Source: an uncultured Elusimicrobia bacterium
GTDB taxonomy: Bacteria; Elusimicrobiota; Elusimicrobia; UBA1565; UBA9628
Reading direction: 5' to 3'
DNA length: 64,000 nt
Assembly (NCBI GenBank): GCA_903881545.1
Contig: CAIRTQ010000096.1
Span: 1-64,000, forward strand
A model generated the notes under the pieces. The model was not told the origin of the DNA. It was given only the letters and a program-made list of their open reading frames with translations, and searched no databases. Position numbers and translations under genes: made by a program. This document shows, piece after piece, positions 40,888-49,823 of this stretch (within the stretch, counting starts at the first letter, position 1; every line of letters starts with the position of its first letter).

Positions 40888-42743
40888 GTTCGCTCCCGCC
40901 AGCGGCCCTGCTGCTCTTCCTTGCGCCCCTGGCCGCCTTGGCTGCCGCGTTCTTCATCATGCGGCCATGGAAGCCGCAGTGGACCCATGTCCCCATCCTC
41001 ATCTCCTGCGGCGTGGTCACGGCCGCGGCGGCCTATCTTGCGGCCATGGTCTACACGGGCCGCGGAGCGGATGTCACCCTCTACACCTGGATGTTCGCCG
41101 GGAAATGGAGCGTGCCGTTTGGCGTGCGCATAGACGGCATCGGGGTCTCGGTGCTGTGCATGGTGGCCCTGGTCGGCGCCCTCATCCAGCTTTACAGCGT
41201 GGGCTATATGAAAGGCGACCCGGGATTTTCGCGCTTCATCATGCTCCTGCACCTGTTTTATCTCTCGATGATTGGGCTCCTGGTCTCCAACAACTATGTG
41301 CAGTTCTACCTGTTCTGGGAGTTGGTGGGCGCGTGCTCATATTTCCTCATCGGCTTCTGGAGCCATAAGGAAGCCGCGCGCAAGGCGGCCATGCAGGCTT
41401 TCCTCACCTTGCGCCTGGCCGACTTCGGCCTCATGCTCGCGGTCCTGCTCATCATCGTGCAGTTCCGCGACACCCACTTCGCCCTGTTCCACGCCGTCCG
41501 CTTCTTCCCGTCGATGTACCATCCCCTCATCGGGCTGCTCATCCTCTGGGCCGCGGCCGGCAAGTCGGCGCTGTTCCCGCTCTATTTCTGGCTGCCCGAC
41601 GCCATGGAAGGCCCCACCCCGGTCTCCGCGCTCATGCATGCCGCCACCATGGTAACGGCCGGCATTTTCCTCCTGGTCCGTTCCTGGCCTCTGATTTCCG
41701 CGGTGCCCGGCCTGCCCGGGCTGATAGCGGTCGTGGGCGCCGTCACGGCGATCTTCGCGGCGGTTCTGGCTTTCACGCAGACCGACCTCAAGAGGATACT
41801 GGCCTATTCCACCGTAAGCCACCTGGGCCTCATGGCCTTCGCCGTGGGCCTGGGCCAGATCACCGCTGCGGTCTTCCACCTGGTCACGCATGGCTTCTTC
41901 AAAGCGACCCTCTTTTTGTGCGCGGGCAACATCGCGCATGCCTCGGGCAAGTCCGCGGTGAGCGTCTCCGAGGTGGGGGGGCTCTGGCGGCGCATGCCGC
42001 TGACTTTCGCGGCCTTCGCCATCGCCGCCTTTTCGCTGGCCGGGATATGGCCTTGCGCCGGCTTTTTCAGCAAGGACGCCATCCTGGACGCGGCTTTCGA
42101 GCGCGGCGGCTGGGCCTGGGCCGCGGGCTTGGCCATCGCCGCGGCCAGCGCCGCCTATATCTTCCGCATGCTGTTTTTGACCTTCTTCGGGCCGCGGCCG
42201 GAGCAGAGCCCCGCGCGCAGCCTGCACGAGGCGCCTCCGGTGATGGCCGTGCCCGTGGCTTTCCTGGCTTTGGGCGCCTTGGCCGTGGGCTGGGCGCGCG
42301 AGGACCTCGTGGCCATGCTCTTCTGCGGCCGGCAGTCCGCGGTGGCCGCGCCGTCCTTGCCCGAGCTGGCGCCTAAGGTGGCGGCGGCCGGGCTGGGGCT
42401 GGCGGCTTTGGCCGCGGGAGTGGTCTTCGCCCTCACCATGGGCGCGCCTTCCTGGGATTGGCATTGGCGCCGCCGCAGGCCAGGGCTGGCGGCCGCTTTC
42501 GCCGGGGACCTGGGATGGCGCCGCGTCGTGGCCGGCTTCGTCGCGCGCACTCTTCGGGTCGCGGATGTGGTGGGCCGGGTCTGGGACCATGAGACCTGGG
42601 ACGCGGCCATCGAGAAGACCGCCACGGCGTGCCGGGCCCTGTCCCGGGGCGGCTCGGCCATGGCCTCTGGCGGCTTGTCTGAATCCTTATGGTGGCTCAT
42701 GATCGGAGCCGCGGCGCTTCTCGCCTGGGCGGGACTGAGATGA
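40884..42743 (+). CDS. nuoL: NADH-quinone oxidoreductase subunit L
   Basis: The distal antiporter-like proton-pumping subunit of complex I (619 aa, usual length). Motifs include YMKGDPGFSRFIMLLHLF, FWELVGACSYFLIGFW (TM5 Glu), PLYFWLPDAMEGPTPVSAL (TM7 Lys region), and TQTDLKRILAYSTVSHLG. The C-terminal half carries the long lateral helix. Overlaps nuoM by ATGA. Confidence 0.96.
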   Translation: MSSLPPAALLLFLAPLAALAAAFFIMRPWKPQWTHVPILISCGVVTAAAAYLAAMVYTGRGADVTLYTWMFAGKWSVPFGVRIDGIGVSVLCMVALVGALIQLYSVGYMKGDPGFSRFIMLLHLFYLSMIGLLVSNNYVQFYLFWELVGACSYFLIGFWSHKEAARKAAMQAFLTLRLADFGLMLAVLLIIVQFRDTHFALFHAVRFFPSMYHPLIGLLILWAAAGKSALFPLYFWLPDAMEGPTPVSALMHAATMVTAGIFLLVRSWPLISAVPGLPGLIAVVGAVTAIFAAVLAFTQTDLKRILAYSTVSHLGLMAFAVGLGQITAAVFHLVTHGFFKATLFLCAGNIAHASGKSAVSVSEVGGLWRRMPLTFAAFAIAAFSLAGIWPCAGFFSKDAILDAAFERGGWAWAAGLAIAAASAAYIFRMLFLTFFGPRPEQSPARSLHEAPPVMAVPVAFLALGALAVGWAREDLVAMLFCGRQSAVAAPSLPELAPKVAAAGLGLAALAAGVVFALTMGAPSWDWHWRRRRPGLAAAFAGDLGWRRVVAGFVARTLRVADVVGRVWDHETWDAAIEKTATACRALSRGGSAMASGGLSESLWWLMIGAAALLAWAGLR

Positions 42744-44179
42744 CCCAGGGGGCGCTGACAATCCTTTGGCTCCTGCCCGCGCTGGGCGGCCTCGCCGCTC
42801 TGGCCGGCGGGCGCTTCAGCCGATGGATCGCGCTGGCGGTCTCCTTGGCCGCCTTGGCCTACGGCTTCTGGCTTCTGGGTCCCCTGCGCACGGGCGTCGT
42901 CGCGGCGGCGCCGCAGGCCCCGGCCTGGGCTTTCGGAATCAGGTACGCGCTTTTTTGCGACGGCCTATCCCTGTCCTTGTGCTGGCTCACCGCTTTTCTG
43001 ACCGCGGCCTGCGTGGTCGCGTCCTGGAAAAAGGACTACTCCGCGGGCTATTGGGCCGCCTTCCTGTTCCTCGAGGCGGCGCTCATGGGGGTGTTCCTGG
43101 CCCGCGACCTTTTCCTCTTCTTCGTGTTCTGGGAGTCGGTGCTCATCCCGATGTTCTTCATCATCGGGCTCTGGGGCACGGCCGGCCGCAGGCACGCGGC
43201 CATGAAGTTCTTCCTGTTCACCTTCTTCGGCAGCATCTTCCTGCTCATCGGCAGCGTGGCGCTGGTCACCCTCCAGCACTCCGCCACCGGAGTCTGGACC
43301 TGGGATATGGCACAGCTTAAGGGGCCGGAAGGCCGCGCCGGCCTCATGATCTTCGCGGCAATGGCCTTGGGATTTGCGGTGAAGGTCCCCATCGTGCCCC
43401 TGCACACCTGGCTTCCGGACGCGCATACCGAGGCTCCGGCCGCGGGCTCGGTGATGCTGGCGGGAGTGCTGCTCAAGATGGGCGTCTATGGATTTTTGCG
43501 CGTGCTGTGGCCGTTGTTTCCGCGGCTGTCCTGGCAGATGCTTCCCCTGCTGGGCCTGCTGGCCGGGATCAATGTGATCTACGGCGCCTTCTGCGCCATG
43601 GCCCAAAAGGACTTGAAGCGCCTCATCGCCTATTCCAGCGTGGCGCATATGGGCTTCTGCCTTCTGGGGATCGTGTCGCGCAAACCCGAAGGCCTCGTGG
43701 GCGGCAGCCTGCAGCTTCTCAACCACGGCATCATTACCGGGACACTGTTCCTCCTCGTGGGGTTCCTTTACGACCGGGGCCACCGGCGGGGCCTGGGGGA
43801 CTACGGCGACCTGGCCGGCCGCGCCCCGTGGCTGACTTTCTTCTTCGGTTTTACGACTTTGGCTTCCGTGGGGCTTCCGGGATTGAACGGCTTCGTGGGA
43901 GAGTTCATGTCCTTGCTCGGGATGGCGCGGACCTGGTCCATCATGGCCGTGGTGGGAGTGGCCGGCGTGACGCTCGCCGCCGCCTACGCCTTGCCCGCGT
44001 TCCAGGCTGTGTTCTGGGGCGCGCCTGGGCCGGACTCAGTCAGCGCCCTCGTCTACGACCTCGACGCTAGGGAGAAGGGGTTGTTCTGGGTCATGGCGGC
44101 CCTCATGCTCGCCATCGGGCTTTATCCGGGGCCGCTGCTGCGGCTCTTGGAGCCATGCCTGCTGGGGCTGGCGCAATGA
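42740..44179 (+). CDS. nuoM: NADH-quinone oxidoreductase subunit M
   Basis: The second antiporter-like subunit (479 aa). Seen: FVFWESVLIPMFFIIGLWG, PIVPLHTWLPDAHTEAPAAG, QKDLKRLIAYSSVAHMGF and NGFVGEFMSLLG. The start is ATG 42740 overlapping the nuoL stop; the track's 42689 start is inside nuoL. Confidence 0.96.
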   Translation: MTQGALTILWLLPALGGLAALAGGRFSRWIALAVSLAALAYGFWLLGPLRTGVVAAAPQAPAWAFGIRYALFCDGLSLSLCWLTAFLTAACVVASWKKDYSAGYWAAFLFLEAALMGVFLARDLFLFFVFWESVLIPMFFIIGLWGTAGRRHAAMKFFLFTFFGSIFLLIGSVALVTLQHSATGVWTWDMAQLKGPEGRAGLMIFAAMALGFAVKVPIVPLHTWLPDAHTEAPAAGSVMLAGVLLKMGVYGFLRVLWPLFPRLSWQMLPLLGLLAGINVIYGAFCAMAQKDLKRLIAYSSVAHMGFCLLGIVSRKPEGLVGGSLQLLNHGIITGTLFLLVGFLYDRGHRRGLGDYGDLAGRAPWLTFFFGFTTLASVGLPGLNGFVGEFMSLLGMARTWSIMAVVGVAGVTLAAAYALPAFQAVFWGAPGPDSVSALVYDLDAREKGLFWVMAALMLAIGLYPGPLLRLLEPCLLGLAQ

Positions 44180-45558
44180 ACGGGATATCCTCCGCTTTTT
44201 GGGATCTGCTCCGTCCGCAGGCCGCGCTGGCCGTCGGCGCCTTGGCCGTGCTGGCCGCAGGCGCCTCGCGGCGGGCTTCGCTGCAGGTTGTAAAGGGGCT
44301 CGCCTTGGCCGCGGTGGTCGTTGCGCTTCTGTTGCTGATGACGGTGCGGCTCCAGGTCGTGTGCCTGCCTCTTCTGCGCTCCGACCTGCTGGGCTCGGGG
44401 CTTCAGGCGGTATTCCTGAGCGCGGCCATCCCGCTGCTCTGCCTGATGGAGCCGGCCGACGAGGTTCCGCCCGCCTTGGTCCTGGGCAGCCTCATCGGCA
44501 TGGGGCTCATCGCGGTCTCCGGCAATCTCCTGATGCTTTTCATCGGGCTCGAGCTTATGTCCGTGCCCGCCTATCTTCTGGTGGCGCGGTCCAGGTCGCC
44601 GCAGGCCTTGGAGGCCTCGGTGAAGTATTTCTTCGCCGGCGGCACGGCTTCCGCCATCTATCTCATGGGCATGGCCCTGCATTTCGGCGCGGCAGGGAGC
44701 TTGGTCTTAGCGCCAGCCCCGGGCCCCGCGGGCGCGGCCGGCCTAGCGCTCATGGCCGCGGCCGCGTTCTTCAAGCTGGGCGCGGTCCCCATGCACTTCT
44801 GGCTTCCGGATGTCTATGAAGCGTCGGACCCGGAACTGGCCGGGTTCTTCTCCACGGGCCTTAAAGCCGCGGCCGTCTTGTTCCTGGCTAGGCTGGCGCC
44901 AATGGCCGCGCCCGCCGGCGCCTTGGTCCCGGCGCTGGCTTGGTTCGCGGTCTTGACGATACTGTTCGGCGCCGTCGTGGCCTTGCGCCAGCAGAACCTT
45001 CAGCGCCTTTTGGCCTATTCCTCCATCTCCCACGCGGGATTCATGATGCTGGCGGTGGCGGCCTGGGCCAAGCAGGGATTGGCCGCGCCTGCCGCCGGGG
45101 CGCTGTTCTTCTATCTAGCCGCCTATTTGTTCATGAGCGGCGGGGCATTCCTCTGGCTCAAGGCCGCGGGCGTCAGGACGCGCGCGGAATTGTTGGGATT
45201 GGCCAAGGCCCGGCCTAGGGATGCCGCCGTGCTGGCCGCCTTGCTCCTGGCCTTGGCGGGCATCCCGCCGACCGCGGGCTTCGCCGCGAAGTTCCTGGTC
45301 TTCTGGGAGGCTTTCAAGGCCGGGCTCTACGCGCCCTTGCTACTGGCGGGCTTGGGGGCTTTGATCTCCTTGGGATATTACCTCGGTTTGATCCGCGACA
45401 TGTATTTCGACGAGGCGGGACCTGAGCCCGCCAAAGCCGTCGGCCCGACTCCCGCGCGGTGGTTCGCCCTGGGCTGCGCCGCAGCTTCCGTCCTCCTGGG
45501 GCTGACGCCTTGGCTGATGGACTGGTTCCGGCCGGGGATGTTCGGACTGCGGCCATGA
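44176..45558 (+). CDS. nuoN: NADH-quinone oxidoreductase subunit N
   Basis: The third antiporter-like subunit (460 aa). Typical features: LLMLFIGLELMSVPAYLL, KYFFAGGTASAIYLMGMAL, AVPMHFWLPDVYEAS and RQQNLQRLLAYSSISHAGF. The start at 44176 overlaps nuoM by ATGA. Next in line is nuoA, so the usual last subunit is joined to the usual first. Confidence 0.95.
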   Translation: MNGISSAFWDLLRPQAALAVGALAVLAAGASRRASLQVVKGLALAAVVVALLLLMTVRLQVVCLPLLRSDLLGSGLQAVFLSAAIPLLCLMEPADEVPPALVLGSLIGMGLIAVSGNLLMLFIGLELMSVPAYLLVARSRSPQALEASVKYFFAGGTASAIYLMGMALHFGAAGSLVLAPAPGPAGAAGLALMAAAAFFKLGAVPMHFWLPDVYEASDPELAGFFSTGLKAAAVLFLARLAPMAAPAGALVPALAWFAVLTILFGAVVALRQQNLQRLLAYSSISHAGFMMLAVAAWAKQGLAAPAAGALFFYLAAYLFMSGGAFLWLKAAGVRTRAELLGLAKARPRDAAVLAALLLALAGIPPTAGFAAKFLVFWEAFKAGLYAPLLLAGLGALISLGYYLGLIRDMYFDEAGPEPAKAVGPTPARWFALGCAAASVLLGLTPWLMDWFRPGMFGLRP

Positions 45559-45911
45559 ACACCTTGGCTCTGGCGCTGAATTTCGCGGCGGTGGCGGCAA
45601 TCATGCTGTTTCTGTGCAACGCGGGCAAGCTGTTTGGGCCCACGGCGAGGCACGAAGGCGACGCGGAACTGCCTTACGAGACGGGGCTACCACCGATGGA
45701 AGAGGCCGGCCGCGGCATGTCCGCGCTTTATTGGCGTTTCGCGGTGCTTTTCGTGGTCTTCGACGTGGACCTGGCGTTCCTTCTGCCATGGGCGCTCAAC
45801 CGGGGCGCCTTGACCGGAGAGTCCCTGGCATCGGTCACAGTCTTCGTGGGCCTGCTCTTGTTCATGCTGGGCTATTTCTGGAGGAAAGGATCCCTTTCAT
45901 GCCGCCCATGA
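45555..45911 (+). CDS. nuoA: NADH-quinone oxidoreductase subunit A
   Basis: A 118-residue, three-TM subunit near the quinone entry. YETGLPPMEEAG and FVVFDVDLAFLLPWA are diagnostic; the conserved acidic residue of the second (usually DVE) is Asp here. The real ATG is 45555, overlapping nuoN. Its 3' end overlaps nuoB by 13 bases. Confidence 0.93.
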   Translation: MNTLALALNFAAVAAIMLFLCNAGKLFGPTARHEGDAELPYETGLPPMEEAGRGMSALYWRFAVLFVVFDVDLAFLLPWALNRGALTGESLASVTVFVGLLLFMLGYFWRKGSLSCRP

Positions 45912-46447
45912 GTCCCATGACAACCAACGCATTTCCTGATGGTCGTCAGGGCGAGGGGACTGCCGTCCCCTCGCTCATGGAGCAGTTGCCGGAGGGGGGG
46001 CTGGTCGCCACCCGGCTTGATGCCGCTTTGGGTTGGGCGCGTAAGTACTCCATCTTCCAGTATCCTTTCGTGACGGCCTGCTGCGGGATGGAGTATATGT
46101 CCGCCGCGGCCTCGCATTACGACATGGACCGCTTCGGCGCGGGCTTTCCCCGCTTCTCGCCCCGGCAGGCGGACCTGCTTATGGTGGTGGGCACGATCAG
46201 CCACAAGATTGCGCCGGTCCTGCGGCGCATCTACGACCAGATGGCCGCGCCGAAATGGGTGGTCGCCTTCGGGGTTTGCACCTGCACGGGCGGCTTCTAC
46301 GACGACTATTCCACGGTGCAGGGCATAGATACCATCCTCCCGGTGGACGTCTACATCCCGGGCTGCCCGCCGCGGCCCGAGGCGGTCCTGCACGGGCTTA
46401 CCTTACTGCAGGAGAAGATCCAGAAGCAGGGCAGGCGCGGCCGATGA
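45899..46447 (+). CDS. nuoB: NADH-quinone oxidoreductase subunit B
   Basis: A 182-residue subunit carrying the terminal 4Fe-4S cluster N2. Ligand regions TACCGMEYM, FGVCTCTGGFYDDYS and VYIPGCPPRPEA supply the four cysteines; SPRQADLLMVVGTI is the family core. The start at 45899 has GAGGAAAGG upstream and lies inside the end of nuoA; the track's 45614 start is a shadow extension. Confidence 0.95.
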   Translation: MPPMSPMTTNAFPDGRQGEGTAVPSLMEQLPEGGLVATRLDAALGWARKYSIFQYPFVTACCGMEYMSAAASHYDMDRFGAGFPRFSPRQADLLMVVGTISHKIAPVLRRIYDQMAAPKWVVAFGVCTCTGGFYDDYSTVQGIDTILPVDVYIPGCPPRPEAVLHGLTLLQEKIQKQGRRGR

Positions 46448-46980
46448 TATTCGAGACCAGGACCGTTGCCTGCGCCCAGGCCTTCGACACCTTGAGCCGG
46501 CTTAAGGCCGAAGGCTACAACCTATTGGTGGACTTCACGGCTTTGGACTATTCGGCCTATGGTAAGCGCCCCGCAAGCATGGGGTGGGAGCAGAATTTTC
46601 CTTCGGGTGCGCCCGCGCCCAGGGCGGAGCGCTTCGAGCTCGTCTATCGCCTGGCCAGCCTGGACCCTGGCACGGGACTGGAGGCCAAGCCTCGCGTGGA
46701 GGTGCGTGTGCCCTGCGGCGAGGGCTCGTCCTTGCTCTCCGTCATGTCCTTGTGGGCCAACGCGGACTGGCTGGAGCGCGAGGTCTGGGACATGTTCGGA
46801 ATAAAGTTCGCAGACCGGCCGGACATCAAGCGCCTGCTCCTCTATGAGGAGTTCGTCGGCCATCCCTTGCGCAAGGATTATCCGGTCAAGAAGCGCCAGC
46901 CCTTGATCGGGCCAAAATCCGGCGAGTTGGCCGGCAGCCCCAGCTTCAACATCGTGCGTCAGGAGATCCCCTTCGAATGA
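46444..46980 (+). CDS. nuoC: NADH-quinone oxidoreductase subunit C
   Basis: A 178-residue peripheral-arm subunit (30-kDa family). FELVYRLASLD, the hallmark LEREVWDMFGIKFADRPDIKR and HPLRKDYPV are present. It is separate from nuoD (not fused as in E. coli). ATGA overlaps join it to both neighbours. Confidence 0.95.
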   Translation: MIFETRTVACAQAFDTLSRLKAEGYNLLVDFTALDYSAYGKRPASMGWEQNFPSGAPAPRAERFELVYRLASLDPGTGLEAKPRVEVRVPCGEGSSLLSVMSLWANADWLEREVWDMFGIKFADRPDIKRLLLYEEFVGHPLRKDYPVKKRQPLIGPKSGELAGSPSFNIVRQEIPFE

Positions 46981-48293
46981 CGCGCAAGACCTACTTCCTC
47001 AACATGGGACCGGCGCACCCGGCCATGCACGGCGTCGTCCGCCTCATCCTGGAGCTGGAGGGGGAACGGATAATCAATACCGAGGTCGAGATCGGATACC
47101 TGCACCGGGCCTTCGAGAAGCACGCCGAGACCGAGACCTGGAACAACGCCATCCCCTACACCGACCGCCTCAACTATGTCTCGCCGCTCATCAACAATGT
47201 GGGCTTCTGCCTGGCGGCGGAGAAGATCGCCGGCCTGACGGTGCCCGAGCGCGGGCAGTATATCCGCGTCATCGCCTGCGAGGTCTCCCGCGTCGCCGAC
47301 CACCTGACCTGCATCGGCGCCAACGCCATGGAGCTGGGCGCCTTCACCGTGTTCCTGTATCTGATGGAGGCCCGCGAACTCCTTTACCGGCTCATCGACG
47401 ATCTCTGCGGCGCGCGCGTCACCACGGACTATGCCCGCATCGGCGGGGTCAAGGCGGACCTGCCCGCGGGCTTCGCGGAGAAGTTCCGCGCCATCGCGCC
47501 CCAGATCCGCAAGCTGGTGGCCGACTCCGAGGCCTTGCTCACCAAGAATCGCATCTTCCTCGATCGCGTCGAAGGCGTCGGCGTGTTGAGCCGGGAGGAC
47601 GGCTTGGCTTACGGCATCACCGGGCCATTCTTGCGCTCGACCGGCATCCCTTACGATGTGCGGCGGGCCCATCCCTACCTGGTCTACGACCGGCTCGATT
47701 TCGATATCCCGGTGGGCTCGCGCGGCGACAATCTGGACCGCTACCTCGTGCGCCTGGCTGAGATCGAGCAGAGCCTACGCCTGGTGGAGCAATGCCTCAA
47801 GGCCATGCCGGAGGGGCCGCATTCCCTGGCGGCTTGGGACATGAAGGATGCCTTCAATTTCCAGGACATGGGCAAGAGCGGCAACACCGCGCTCTTGTCC
47901 CGCTGTCTGGCCAACACCTGCCGGACCCTGGAGGGCGCCGGCCGGGACAAGGCCCCCGGCCTGCTGGTCCAGGAGCCGGCCCTCGTCATGCCGCCCAAGG
48001 AAGAGACCTACGGCAGCATCGAGGGCCTCATGAACCAGTTCGAGAGGGTCATGTGGAGCTGGGGCGCGCGCATACCGGCGGGCGAGGCCTACCACGCGGT
48101 GGAGGGGGGCAACGGGGAACTGGGCTCCCATATCGTATCGGACGGATCGGACAGGGCCTACCGGGTGCGCTGCCGGCCGCCTTGCCTTTTCATCATGGCC
48201 GCCCTGCCCAAGCTTTTGAAAGGGAGTTATGTGGCCGACGTAGTGGCGACCTTCGGCTCGGTCAATATGATCGCCGGGGAGCTGGACCGATGA
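46977..48293 (+). CDS. nuoD: NADH-quinone oxidoreductase subunit D
   Basis: A 438-residue 49-kDa-type subunit forming the quinone site with NuoB. Visible are NMGPAHPAMHGVVRLIL, EVEIGYLHRAFEKHAET, PYTDRLNYVSPL and the C-terminal GELDR. The HPAMHG histidines of the quinone pocket are intact. Slightly longer than the usual ~400 residues because of an insertion around residues 270-330. Confidence 0.96.
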   Translation: MTRKTYFLNMGPAHPAMHGVVRLILELEGERIINTEVEIGYLHRAFEKHAETETWNNAIPYTDRLNYVSPLINNVGFCLAAEKIAGLTVPERGQYIRVIACEVSRVADHLTCIGANAMELGAFTVFLYLMEARELLYRLIDDLCGARVTTDYARIGGVKADLPAGFAEKFRAIAPQIRKLVADSEALLTKNRIFLDRVEGVGVLSREDGLAYGITGPFLRSTGIPYDVRRAHPYLVYDRLDFDIPVGSRGDNLDRYLVRLAEIEQSLRLVEQCLKAMPEGPHSLAAWDMKDAFNFQDMGKSGNTALLSRCLANTCRTLEGAGRDKAPGLLVQEPALVMPPKEETYGSIEGLMNQFERVMWSWGARIPAGEAYHAVEGGNGELGSHIVSDGSDRAYRVRCRPPCLFIMAALPKLLKGSYVADVVATFGSVNMIAGELDR

Positions 48294-48760
48294 GCGCCTT
48301 CACCCCCGAGCAGGAGAAGGTCTTGCAGGCCTGGACCGAGCGCTACCCTTATCCCAACATGGGCCTGCTCGAGGCTTTGCGGCAGGTTCAGGAGTGGCAT
48401 CGCTGCGTCACGGATGAGGACGAGGAATATCTGGCGAAACTTTTCGAAGTCCCGCGCAGCCGCATCCATGAGGCCGCGACCTTTTTCCCGTCCTTCACCG
48501 CCAAGCCGACGGGCAGGCATCGCATCGGTTTATGCCGCGGGCTTTCGTGCTGCCTAGCCGGCTCGCAGGAGATGTGCCGCTGCCTGGAAAAGAAGCTGGG
48601 CGTCAGGGAGGGGGAGACCACTGCTGACGGGAAGTTCAGCTTCGAGACCACGGAATGCCTGGGCGCCTGCGACCATGGGCCGGCCCTTATCGTTAATGAC
48701 GAACTCCAAGGCCGCGCGACGGAACACCTCATCGGGAAATTGATGGGGGAAATGAAATGA
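48290..48760 (+). CDS. nuoE: NADH-quinone oxidoreductase subunit E
   Basis: A 156-residue 24-kDa-type subunit with the 2Fe-2S cluster N1a: ligands in LCRGLSCCLAGS and TECLGACDHGP. The N-terminal helical part includes SRIHEAATFFPSF. Its stop overlaps an ATG that looks like the original nuoF start (48757), but the nuoF sequence is interrupted there. Confidence 0.94.
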   Translation: MSAFTPEQEKVLQAWTERYPYPNMGLLEALRQVQEWHRCVTDEDEEYLAKLFEVPRSRIHEAATFFPSFTAKPTGRHRIGLCRGLSCCLAGSQEMCRCLEKKLGVREGETTADGKFSFETTECLGACDHGPALIVNDELQGRATEHLIGKLMGEMK

Positions 48761-48864
48761 CCACCACGGAGAAGATATCGTTTCAGAGAATGTATTTGGC
48801 GCATGCATCGCAGAAACGGCCCTCCGACCTTCTACAGATTTGTCCTAAGGCGTTGGATAGGTGA
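48757..48864 (+). pseudogene. Orphaned nuoF start (35-codon ORF)
   Basis: The ORF begins MTTTEKI, coupled to nuoE by ATGA like every other junction in this operon, then runs into unrelated AT-richer sequence and stops after 35 codons. MTTTEKI joined to LTEHFNEPKLHELE of the present nuoF gives a normal NuoF N-terminus, so this is read as the displaced 5' end of nuoF. The inserted gene's possible GTG start overlaps its stop. Confidence 0.6.
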
Positions 48865-48872
48865 GAGATTTT

Positions 48873-49823
48873 ATGAGGCGACATGCTACAGCGGTTGTAG
48901 CCCTAATTCTACTAAGCATACCCGCTTCCTCAGCCCTGACAATTTCTGATATCACAAAGAATCAATGGAGTGGCAGAATCCTTGGTTTTGACTCGCCGAA
49001 TAATACTGTTCAGCTGCCATTGAGGCGTCCGACTGGGTTCAGCGTAGAAGGTGACCCCGTTCCTACAGATATCACCTTCCACCGGAAGGCCCGGGTATTG
49101 GGTGTAATTGAGAGGGATTCTGAGACATTTGTTGTTGTTGAAATGGTTGATACGAAGGAGCGCCTATACTTCTATTATGGTGGGCATTTTGAGTTCAATA
49201 ATCTGCTGAGTGCACCCAGCGGGACACACTTTGAAGAGCGTTTAACTGCCGCTCCAACTCCGTCACCACTAAGAAATAGAGGGGGCATTAGGCGCGCCAG
49301 CGCGAAGTTGAAAGCAATTAAAGTTCAAGAGCTACAGCACACAGCACCTCCAGCAGATTCATCCGCGGGATTAGTGCCTGGGATAATAGCGGTTGCTATA
49401 ATTCTTGGATTCGTGCTCTTCTTGTTGTCAGGCAAAGAGCAACTTGCAAAGTTGCGGGGCGAGATCACGAAGCCCTGTTTTGAAGAGCAAGTTGAGTCGA
49501 AAACAGCTATTCGCAAGGATGCCGAAGATCGCCAGCAACGGATACTTGCAGGTGTCCTGATTTCTGTAGGCACAATCGCGGGAGCTGCGATAGGCTCTCA
49601 ATCGAACGAGAACCGCAGCCAATTCTTATTCTTTGGCGCGATGTCTGGCGGCATTTTTGGTGCGCTGCTTGCGTATCCTTCGGGTCGTAACTTCTTGCGA
49701 GTGGCGTTGCGTAGCGCGGCCAATGTGCTAGCTACATTGATCGTAGTGTTTCTCGCGGTAGCAGCTCTCAATAGCAGAAGACGTAAGAAAGCAGAAGACG
49801 CAAGAACCGGACATAGTAAATGA
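48873..49823 (+). CDS. Low-GC inserted gene, secreted/membrane protein of unknown family
   Basis: A 316-residue protein (ATG 48873; GTG 48861 is possible) with a signal peptide (RRHATAVVALILLSIPASS) and a ~120-residue strand-rich domain. A TM segment follows (LVPGIIAVAIILGFVLFLL), then a charged region (KDAEDRQQRI) and three more hydrophobic segments (AGVLISVGTIAGAAIG, FLFFGAMSGGIFGALLAY, VLATLIVVFLAVAAL). No family recognised. Base composition and codon use (many A/T third positions) differ sharply from the flanking nuo genes, pointing to recent transfer. Its end overlaps the present nuoF start by ATGA, so translation coupling is preserved. Confidence 0.75.
   Translation: MRRHATAVVALILLSIPASSALTISDITKNQWSGRILGFDSPNNTVQLPLRRPTGFSVEGDPVPTDITFHRKARVLGVIERDSETFVVVEMVDTKERLYFYYGGHFEFNNLLSAPSGTHFEERLTAAPTPSPLRNRGGIRRASAKLKAIKVQELQHTAPPADSSAGLVPGIIAVAIILGFVLFLLSGKEQLAKLRGEITKPCFEEQVESKTAIRKDAEDRQQRILAGVLISVGTIAGAAIGSQSNENRSQFLFFGAMSGGIFGALLAYPSGRNFLRVALRSAANVLATLIVVFLAVAALNSRRRKKAEDARTGHSK

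Noticed and set aside
48873-49823. Insertion in nuo as an IS element
   Set aside because: No transposase, terminal inverted repeats or clear target duplication can be seen; the single ORF is a secreted/membrane protein.
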